Shown here piece by piece: positions 55,901 through 64,000 of a DNA stretch of 64,000 nt. The notes beneath the pieces were generated by a model that was given only the letters and a program-made list of their open reading frames with translations, ran no database searches and was not told where the DNA came from. Source of the DNA: Parus major (lineage: Eukaryota > Chordata > Aves > Passeriformes > Paridae); contig NC_031771.1 in the NCBI RefSeq assembly GCF_001522545.3, forward strand, positions 66,848,716-66,912,715, given 5' to 3'. The first letter of the stretch is position 1; every line of letters begins with the position of its first letter. A program made the position numbers and the translations under genes.

Positions 55901-57421
55901 GGGTGCAGGAGCCCACGCTGGGGTGCTCCCGGGGGTCCCCCTTACCCTCGGAGGCCTGCAGGATGTGCACCGTCTCCCCGATCTGCAGCGGGAGGTGATG
56001 CTCCTTGGTGCGTGGGAAGTTCCACACGGCTGTGGGAAGAGGGGCTGGGAGCTGGGATCCCTGCCTGGAGCTCCTCAGCAACCCCCAGGACCTGTGCACC
56101 TGCACCCCACAGGCTGGATGCTCCCCACAGCCCCACAAACAGCGTGTGACCCCCGAGCACCCTGACCCCACAACCCAGGAGAGCTGCAGCCCACAAAGAG
56201 CTGGGCACAACACAAGCCCCCAGCCCCCTTTTGGCACTCAGGGGTCCATTATGGGACCCCCCTGCCTGCCACCCACCCCCTGGGTGCCGGTGGTCCTGCA
56301 GTGAGGGGAGGCGAGTGCCAGTCAGAGCTGGTGGCCCAGGGACAGGTGTGTCTGGGGACAGCGGGGCTGGTGGCAGGGGAGGGTGGCAGTGGGGACAGGA
56401 GCTCTCGGGTGGCCAGCCACTTCCTGCCCGGCTGTGCTGTGGTGTCCCTGTCACTATTTCTGGCCCCAGGGACAGCTCTGGGGCAGGCAGCACCCCCAGG
56501 CAGTCCCTGCACCCAGCTGTCCCTGTTAGGATCACACCTGTGCCCACCCTGAGTCCCAGCCAGGGCCAGCTCCTACTGCAGCACCTCCAGACCCACCTGG
56601 AGACCCCTCGTGCTGACCCTCACACCTCGGAGCACCGGGAGCCCCGAGGTCCCCCGGGACCCTGCACTCCCCACGAGGATCCTGAGCCAGCTGGGAGCAG
56701 CAGCAGCAGCCCAGCCCTGGCTCAGGTGCTGCCCAGGACCCTGCAGAAGCTCTGCCCTCGCTCCAGCACTGCAGAGTGTGCAAGGGAAGGGTGCAGGAAA
56801 CGGCCACGCAAGAAACGGGAAGAAGCACAGGGCTGCCAGAGGCAGCAGAAGCTGGGGGTGCTGCAGGGAGTGGGGGTGCCCAGAGCTGGTGCAGGGCATG
56901 GGGAGCCCAACCTTGGGGTGCTGCAAGGAATGGGGGTGCCCAGGGTTGGTTTTAACACTGAGCAAAGCCCCAGCTGGAACCTGAGGAAAATTATTGGGGT
57001 GTCTCAAGGCTCCCCCAGAGCCTCAGCAGCCAGGCTGAGCCCAAACCCACAGCCTGCAGGGAAGCCAAGCCCCCACCCCAGTGCTTCCCACCCCCACCAG
57101 CACCAGCTCTGGAGCCTCCTGGAGCGTGGGTCCTGCTGGCACCTGTCCTGCTTGCCCCCCTTCCCTGAGCCTTCTGTCACCAGCCCTGCAGCCCCCACAA
57201 ACAGCCCCCACAAACAGCCCCCACAAACGGCCCCCCTGTTTGTTCCTGCAAGGTCCTGGCAGGGTCCTGGCCCCCTCCTCGCGTCACCGGTGCCATCACC
57301 CAGCTGCCACCACCAGAGCCGGGGTTGTCACCTCACCCTGAGCCCCTCAGAAACCCCCAGAGTGCCACAGCCCCCACTCACCCACGCCGTATTTCTCCTT
57401 GGTGGGCAGCCAGGGCGCCAT
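12310..57421 (-). CDS. DOCK-A subfamily guanine-nucleotide exchange factor, probable fourth paralogue (53 exons, 1,824 aa)
   Basis: DOCK-A proteins (DOCK1, 2, 5) activate RAC with ELMO: an SH3 and helical N-terminus binds ELMO, DHR-1 binds PtdIns(3,4,5)P3, and DHR-2 is the catalytic domain. All 53 predicted exons join in phase to 5,475 nt (1,824 aa plus stop), against about 1,830-1,870 aa for the known members. The start is [13 protein letters not shown], matching the human DOCK1 start (M..WVPTK..KYGV). Residue by residue it resembles DOCK1, DOCK2 and DOCK5 in different places, and its C-terminal tail matches none that I recall. DOCK-B (DOCK3/4) can be excluded from the DHR-2 motifs. The intron between exons 28 and 29 (21125-39143) is 18 kb and carries an INSYN2-family gene on the other strand. 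All three N-gaps fall in introns and interrupt no codon phase. Domain blocks are listed separately. Whether this is truly a fourth paralogue needs a tree. Confidence 0.9.
14258..18662 (-). CDS. DOCK-A exons 36-48: DHR-2 catalytic GEF domain
   Basis: Exons (minus): 18662-18506, 18255-18215, 18058-17968, 17890-17771, 17207-17118, 17008-16904, 16434-16293, 16111-16030, 15936-15852, 15639-15553, 14862-14686, 14576-14493, 14395-14258 (residues about 1169-1635). Seen: [101 protein letters not shown] and [20 protein letters not shown]. The Ile-Ser-Pro motif whose mutation inactivates DOCK180 is kept (1505-1507, in [11 protein letters not shown]), as is the [16 protein letters not shown] segment that in DOCK2 carries the nucleotide-sensor helix. 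The sequence therefore looks catalytically competent toward RAC; this is inference from motif retention. Confidence 0.92.
17487..17552. repeat. GATGGGAATGG simple repeat in a DOCK intron
   Basis: About seven imperfect units of GGGATGGGAAT/GGGATAGGGAT between exons 39 and 40 of the DOCK gene. Confidence 0.8.
18768..19360. repeat. Minisatellite spanning assembly gap 18840-19312
   Basis: Both edges of the 473-N gap carry related units built from GCATCACC(C)AGGGACAGAAG and CCTGGGGCAGAG. The missing sequence is therefore most likely more copies of the same array. It is intronic, between DOCK exons 35 and 36, with no coding consequence. Confidence 0.7.
19564..21124 (-). CDS. DOCK-A exons 29-35: helical region leading to DHR-2
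   Basis: Exons (minus): 21124-21026, 20926-20832, 20583-20505, 20398-20298, 20171-20113, 19951-19803, 19649-19564 (residues about 947-1168). Highly family-like sequence: [85 protein letters not shown] and [15 protein letters not shown]. Introns here are 100-900 bp, in sharp contrast to the 18-kb host intron just upstream. The 18840-19312 gap is in the intron after exon 35, and exon 36 resumes in phase (AT|C, Ile). Confidence 0.9.
22080..23850. promoter_or_regulatory. CpG island in the DOCK host intron, candidate distal promoter of the nested INSYN2-like gene
   Basis: Extreme CpG density, several GC boxes (CCCCGCCCC) near 22265-22345, a CCG trinucleotide run at 22364-22386, and a plus-strand donor-like GCGCCAG|GTACCG at 22393/22394. 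This fits a non-coding first exon reading toward the INSYN2-like gene, whose coding exon begins after an acceptor at 30427/30428. Long open frames across the island are expected from the base composition and show no family resemblance. It could instead be an internal DOCK promoter. Confidence 0.4.
23951..30427. other. Host-intron stretch with no recognisable gene
   Basis: Between the CpG island and the INSYN2-like leader I find no exon with family resemblance on either strand. Base composition becomes CpG-rich again from about 28170. A near-palindromic TGCTGAGTCAGC (29135-29146), matching the MAF/NRF2 MARE core, is the only regulatory motif that stands out. Non-coding exons of the INSYN2-like gene could be here and would be invisible to me. 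Confidence 0.5.
30428..30774 (+). promoter_or_regulatory. 5' leader of the INSYN2-like gene with four upstream ORFs
   Basis: The exon starts after the acceptor CTTTGTCCCCGCAG at 30427. Before the main ATG it contains uORFs at 30439-30486 (15 aa), 30510-30581 (23 aa), 30601-30663 (20 aa) and 30660-30788 (42 aa). The last overlaps the main ATG (30775) in another frame. This layout would be expected to repress basal translation. Confidence 0.6.
30775..37170 (+). CDS. INSYN2-family inhibitory-synapse protein, third paralogue, nested antisense in the DOCK-A gene (608 aa)
   Basis: INSYN2A and INSYN2B (FAM196A/B) are components of the gephyrin-based inhibitory postsynaptic density. Coding exons: 30775-32297, 34452-34526, 36942-37170; 1,827 nt, 608 aa plus stop, in phase. 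Matches to the family: [14 protein letters not shown] (from residue 22) and [25 protein letters not shown] near 122; the coiled coil [20 protein letters not shown] (about 471-503); [20 protein letters not shown] in exon 2, almost the INSYN2A sequence; [15 protein letters not shown] and the C-terminal [11 protein letters not shown] (INSYN2A ends in WFL). The middle is long, Pro/Arg-rich and poorly conserved. INSYN2A lies antisense in DOCK1 and INSYN2B antisense in DOCK2, so the nesting itself supports the call. The start at 30775 is in good context; M22 is an alternative. Confidence 0.87.
33361..33416. repeat. CA/TA microsatellite
   Basis: A short CACACATATA stretch passes into an almost pure TA run (about 33390-33414) in intron 1 of the INSYN2-like gene. 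Confidence 0.85.
34164..34350. repeat. Purine-rich minisatellite, about 30-bp unit
   Basis: Degenerate copies of GGGATCCAGAGAGGAAAAGG-type units run up to about 100 bp before exon 2 of the INSYN2-like gene. The plus strand is almost all purine. The polypyrimidine tract of the exon (CATCTCTGTCACAG) lies outside it. Confidence 0.7.
36045..36180. repeat. 18-bp minisatellite in intron 2 of the INSYN2-like gene
   Basis: Units of CGGGGACACCGGGGGCTG repeat about four times with substitutions and then decay into CTGTGGGGACACTGAGGG-type copies. Confidence 0.75.
37374..37379 (+). terminator. Poly(A) signal of the INSYN2-like gene
   Basis: AATAAA 204 bp after the stop at 37168-37170. This gives a compact 3' UTR that ends well before DOCK exon 28. 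Confidence 0.7.
37400..39143. other. Remainder of the DOCK host intron: no gene seen
   Basis: Between the INSYN2-like poly(A) signal and DOCK exon 28 there is no convincing exon, RNA gene or repeat. Composition is mixed, with an AT-rich patch near 37980-38070. Confidence 0.5.
39144..48396 (-). CDS. DOCK-A exons 18-28: central helical-repeat region
   Basis: Exons (minus): 48396-48207, 47390-47293, 47161-47072, 46797-46697, 46615-46481, 43303-43192, 41863-41793, 40987-40881, 40723-40596, 39939-39889, 39239-39144 (residues about 554-946). Blocks shared with DOCK1/2/5 include [73 protein letters not shown] and GAALKYLP. This armadillo-like stretch is the most diverged part of the protein: the segment after [14 protein letters not shown] is shorter than in human DOCK1. 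The 45571-46430 gap is in the intron between exons 22 and 23; the phases on both sides (CA|G, Gln) show no exon is lost in it. Confidence 0.86.
40118..40328. repeat. Homopyrimidine/homopurine minisatellite, about 21-bp unit
   Basis: About ten copies of units like TTCCTCCCTGCCCTCACTT on the plus strand in the intron between DOCK exons 26 and 27. The sense (minus) strand is nearly pure purine, GGGAGGAAG-type. It yields a Lys/Arg/Glu-rich open frame that is an artefact of the repeat. Confidence 0.8.
41200..41400 (+). repeat. Possible LTR-derived fragment
   Basis: CTCTCCCTTAAAACCCCTCA followed by an AATAAA (41334-41339) and AACAGAAGCCCGTCTCGTTGG resembles the R-U5 end of bird LTRs. I found no TG...CA ends or target duplication, so the call is weak. 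Confidence 0.25.
41960..42705. mobile_element. AT-rich insertion flanked by 8-bp direct repeats ACACCCAG
   Basis: An island of about 730 bp, far more AT-rich than its surroundings, is bounded by ACACCCAG at 41960-41967 and 42698-42705. The direct repeats sit exactly at the composition borders, which suggests a target-site duplication. Inside are AATAAATACAATAAACAAG near 42481 and an A-rich right end; no terminal inverted repeats and no coding frame. It could be an LTR-type or LINE-type insertion. It lies in the intron between DOCK exons 23 and 24. Confidence 0.5.
43319..43416. repeat. 11-bp minisatellite next to DOCK exon 23
   Basis: Nine units of CACCTCGCTGT or CACCGCGCTGC. The array begins only 15 bp from the exon border (43303), so it occupies the place of the branch point and upstream intron on the DOCK (minus) strand. 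Confidence 0.85.
43765..43865 (+). repeat. CR1-type LINE fragment in DOCK intron 22
   Basis: GGACTGGTTTGGGCTGGGAG, GGGCCCTTGAAGCCCATCC and AGTCCCACCTCCTGCCATGG follow the wording of the CR1 3' region in plus orientation, 5'- and 3'-truncated. Confidence 0.65.
45571..46430. other. Assembly gap (860 N)
   Basis: Unknown sequence in DOCK intron 22. The left edge is a CTGCCACTGC-type repeat and the right edge a GGGAACACTGGGAGCTCT repeat, so low-complexity arrays probably caused the gap. No exon is missing by phase. Confidence 0.9.
50398..55411 (-). CDS. DOCK-A exons 5-17: ELMO-binding helical region and DHR-1
   Basis: Exons (minus): 55411-55315, 55231-55083, 54751-54616, 54520-54366, 54239-54158, 53331-53196, 52899-52824, 52672-52593, 52436-52311, 52227-52103, 51516-51418, 50673-50601, 50501-50398 (residues about 74-553). 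Recognisable family blocks are [58 protein letters not shown] and INHKGQGLWVSL. DHR-1 starts with [20 protein letters not shown] (about 419 onward) and runs past RFTFRHRSS and [16 protein letters not shown]. The exon 13 donor (52311) is CAG|GCAAGT, a GC-AG intron required by the reading frame. The 50836-51190 gap lies in the intron between exons 15 and 16. Confidence 0.88.
50836..51190. other. Assembly gap (355 N)
   Basis: Unknown sequence in the intron between DOCK exons 15 and 16. The exons join as [12 protein letters not shown], agreeing with human DOCK1 ETVK|VAIPIEDV, so no coding sequence is lost. Confidence 0.9.
55512..57421 (-). CDS. DOCK-A exons 1-4: N-terminus and SH3 domain
   Basis: Exons (minus): 57421-57382, 56029-55946, 55835-55795, 55567-55512. 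They encode residues 1-73 plus two bases. The SH3 fold is visible as [27 protein letters not shown] and [11 protein letters not shown], corresponding to the human DOCK1 segments LSLQIGDTVHILETYEG, WYRGYTLRKK and GIFPASYIHLK. In the family this SH3 packs against DHR-2 and is released by ELMO binding. Residue 66 onwards (TVVEQRG) leads into the helical linker. The start ATG is the only one in frame before exon 2 and follows a modest CpG-rich leader. Confidence 0.88.
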
Positions 57422-57642
57422 GGCCACCGGGGCACCGGGGGGACCCGCGGGGACCGGGGAGCCTCAGGACCACTGCTAGTTCCTCCTGCCACACTCCCCG
57501 TGTGACGTGTAGCCCCAGCTTGTGAAACCTCCGCTTCCTCAGCGCGCTCTGAGCGCGGGGATCCCACCCCACCATCCTGCCCAGAGCAGCGTGGTGGGGA
57601 TGGAGCCCCCTGGACCCCACACCACCCACCCAAGGGTCTGGA
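57422..57642 (-). promoter_or_regulatory. Proximal promoter and leader of the DOCK-A gene
   Basis: Upstream of the ATG on the minus strand is a moderately GC-rich, TATA-less stretch. It has ETS-type GGAA cores, one in TGAGGAAGCGG (about 57532-57542) and one in GGAGGAACTAG (about 57476-57486). The first resembles PU.1/ETS sites. No strong CpG island is present, unlike the other promoters in the window. Confidence 0.35.
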
Positions 57643-58044
57643 ATGACACTCAGGGGTCACCAGCAAGATGGTTGTGGTGACTGGAGTGGGTGGCACGGTG
57701 ACCCCTTTGGGGGAACACCATGGCCAGAGCCCCCCGGCAGCAGGAGCTGGGAGCAGGGAGTGCTCCACCAGCCACGGTACGAGGAGCTGCAGGCCTGTGC
57801 CAGCCGTGAGGCTCCCAACCAGCACTGCTGGGACAAGGTTTCTGCCATCGTGGCTGGGTCTGGCTTTTTTCTTTCACATTTCCAGCCCTGTCTCCCGGTG
57901 CAGCAGGCCCAGCTGTGCCAGCACCGGCTCCGTGCCCTGTCCAGCATCAGGAGAGCGCACGGAGCAGCGGCTCAGCACCAGCCGCTTCCCTCCTCCTGCT
58001 GGCTCCTCAGGGATGGGGAGACCTCACCCCCTGACCCCCTGTGA
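57643..58044 (+). other. Unrecognised open frame upstream of the DOCK-A gene
   Basis: A 133-codon frame includes PRYEELQACASREAPNQHCW and, after an acceptor-like TTTCTTTCACATTTCCAG (ends 57883), PCLPVQQAQLCQHRLRALSS up to a TGA. A well-placed ATG (ACCATGGCC, 57719) is in another frame and could splice into the same terminal exon from ACG|GTACGA. I know no homologue. It may be chance, or a small divergently transcribed gene sharing the DOCK promoter. Confidence 0.2.
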
Positions 58045-58719
58045 CCCTCTGAGCCCACCGAGTCCTGCTGCTGCTGCTCCCACAGATCCACACGTCTCTC
58101 TCCATCACAGAGCCAGAGCTCGGCTCCTTCCCTGCATCCCCTCTCCTGTCCCCAAACCCCGCTGCGACCCCAGTCAGCCCCACGGGTCACCCCCAGGACA
58201 GACCCCCCTGAACAAAAGCCGGCCCTGAGCAGAGCCGGAGGGCAAGGAGAGCCCGGTGCTGGCATCAGCCAAAGCCGATATAACGTGATCCTGCCGCGGC
58301 ACTCCGGTGTCACCGCCCGGTGTGAGGATGTGACACGCAGGAGCTGGAGCGGCCGCCGGTGCCGCCACCCCGCACGGCAAAGCCCGTGATGTACCGGCAG
58401 ATCCCCGCCACGGACCTGCCCGTCCGGCAGCACCGGGGGGGAACAGAAGGAAATGTGGCACGGGCACCGGCGTGCGAGGGCTGCCGGGGCTCCCGGAGAG
58501 CAGGAACGACGTGGCACGAGGTTATCGGTTCCCGGTTCCCGCAGTCCCGGGGCCGGCAGGCACCGCTCGGTCCCCACCCGGCGCTGCCCGGTGCGCGGCT
58601 CGGCCCCGCGGTCCCGGCGGGCGCTCTGGCCGGACCGGGCCGTTCTCCGGTCACGGAGCTCCACCTGCCGGTCCCACCGGGAGCCGCCGCTGCCGAGGGA
58701 GCTGCTTCGGGTGCAGGGA

Positions 58720-59035
58720 GCCGGTACGGGATGTCCGGTGCCGGGATGCTCCGATACACCCAGTGCCGGTACGGGATGCCCCGCCCGCAGCAGGATGTCC
58801 AGCACCGGTATGACCGGCACCATTACGGGATACTCCGGTACGGCAGGACCGGCACCGTACGGGCTGCCCGGCTCCGGTACACCCGATAGCAGTATATCCC
58901 CGCAGAGGGATGTCCAGTACTGCTACGGGATGCACCGGTACAAGATGCCGAGCTTCGATACGCCCGGTCCCGCACCGGGATGCCCAGATCCACCGCACCA
59001 GCACCGGGATGTCCGGTACCGGGAAGCCCGATCCG
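58720..59035. repeat. Degenerate CpG-rich minisatellite
   Basis: Dozens of imprecise copies of CCGGTACGGGATGC and relatives (CCGGGATGTCC, CCGGTACACC) fill this stretch, open in several frames. It lies upstream of the DQX1 promoter. The sequence is unlike the flanks and has no coding resemblance. Confidence 0.6.
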
Positions 59036-59228
59036 AATAGGGGCTGTAGGCGGACTCAGGCTGCAGCCGGGCCCGGCTCGGAGCCGCACACCGGAGCTGG
59101 CAGCGGAGGGCGGTGGGCAGGGCGGGGCGGGGCGGGTCGGGAGCGCTGCCGGGGGTGCCGGAGGTGCCGGTTGGGTCCGTCCGCTCCGCTCCCGCCGCCA
59201 CATCCGGGCCCCGCCCGGCGCGGGCGCT

Positions 59229-59312
59229 GATTGGCTGCCGCGGGGCGGGGCACGTGACGGCGCGTGGGTCACGTGACCGTGTCCTCAGGCAGGGCCCGCG
59301 GTGGCGCGCGCA
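59229..59312 (+). promoter_or_regulatory. DQX1 promoter and probable non-coding first exon
   Basis: A CCAAT-type GATTGGC (59229-59235) is followed by CACGTGAC (59251-59258) and the exact palindrome GTCACGTGAC (59268-59277). A strong donor GCGCGCAG|GTGAGC ends a candidate non-coding exon at 59312. The coding exon then begins after the acceptor CCTCGCAG at 59888. The order CCAAT, two E-boxes, exon is typical of a TATA-less CpG promoter. Confidence 0.55.
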
Positions 59313-59904
59313 GGTGAGCGGCGGGGCCGGAACCGGAACCGGGGCCGGAACCGGGGCCGCGGCCCGAGGGGAGTGCGGGGGACCCGCCCCTGACCGGCCC
59401 CTGACCCGCCCGTCCGCTCCACTCCGGCCCAGTGCCGGTGCTCAGGTGCCCGGTTCGGACCGTCCCGTACAGGTGCTCCGCCGACCCGGTCCGGTCCGTG
59501 CCGTTCGGGACCGACCCTCCCAAGGTGTCCGCGTGTCCCGCAACCCCTGCACCCTGCCTGGGTCCGGTGCCCACGCACAGCCCTGTCCGGTCTCCGCAGT
59601 CTGCCCGGTCCCGCGGGGCTCTCCCGGTGTCCCGTCCCCTTGCTCCGGTTCCCTGCCCGTTCTCCCGGTCCCCCACACTCCGGTTCTGTTCCTGGTGTCC
59701 GCGGCCCGTGTCACCCCTCCGCACCTGCCCGTGGCCCCGTGCCCGCATCCCCCGCCCGTCCCCGGTGTCCGCGGGTCCCCCCTCCCCGCGGGACGGGACG
59801 TGGCACCGGGCAGCACCGGGCTTCTTCCCGGGACGTGGGCGAGGGCGGGTCAGCACCGGTCCTGCTCCACCCCCGCCCGCCCTCGCAGCTCCGGTGTCCC
59901 CGCC

Positions 59905-64000
<4,096 letters not shown>

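Noticed and set aside
12310..57421. Assignment to DOCK3/DOCK4 (DOCK-B)
   Set aside because: DHR-2 sequence [20 protein letters not shown] and the [12 protein letters not shown] segment are DOCK-A; DOCK-B proteins differ at these points.

Overview
The window looks like a GC-rich, gene-dense vertebrate chromosome segment, most likely from a bird. The coding regions are split into short exons with GT-AG (rarely GC-AG) introns, CpG-island promoters are frequent, and remnants resembling avian CR1 LINE 3' ends and endogenous-retrovirus-type LTRs are present. Species assignment is inference. Three assembly gaps (runs of N) lie at 18840-19312, 45571-46430 and 50836-51190, all inside introns.

Layout, left to right: HTRA2 exon 1 (minus, runs off the left edge); a bidirectional CpG promoter with three ZNF143/THAP11-type sites; AUP1 (plus, 12 exons, 430 aa, complete); a third BNIP3/NIX-family mitophagy-receptor-like gene (plus, 6 exons, 191 aa, complete); a very large DOCK-A subfamily gene (minus, 57421 down to 12310, 53 exons, 1,824 aa, complete and in frame); nested in its largest intron and on the opposite strand, an INSYN2-family gene (plus, 30775-37170, 3 coding exons, 608 aa); a CpG-rich intergenic stretch with a degenerate minisatellite; and DQX1 (plus, from 59905, runs off the right edge).

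The main result is positional. In the human genome HTRA2, AUP1 and DQX1 are direct neighbours at 2p13. Here a block of three extra genes (BNIP3-like, DOCK-A, nested antisense INSYN2-like) sits between AUP1 and DQX1. The same trio recurs in human at 10q26 (BNIP3, DOCK1 with nested INSYN2A), in part at 5q35 (DOCK2 with nested INSYN2B) and in part at 8p21 (BNIP3L, DOCK5). The simplest reading is that this is the fourth member of a two-round whole-genome-duplication quartet, kept here and missing from the human AUP1-DQX1 interval. All three extra genes have intact frames across every predicted exon.

Other notable points: a 586-bp solo LTR with a 6-bp target-site duplication landed inside the polypyrimidine tract of a DQX1 intron and supplies a TACTAAC branch-point-like sequence; DQX1 has a 12-bp triplicated, frame-preserving splice donor; exact GTCACGTGAC palindromes sit in the promoters of the BNIP3-like gene and DQX1; the INSYN2-like leader carries four upstream ORFs. 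Exon boundaries were set by hand from splice sites, reading phase and remembered family sequences; no alignment or transcript data were available.
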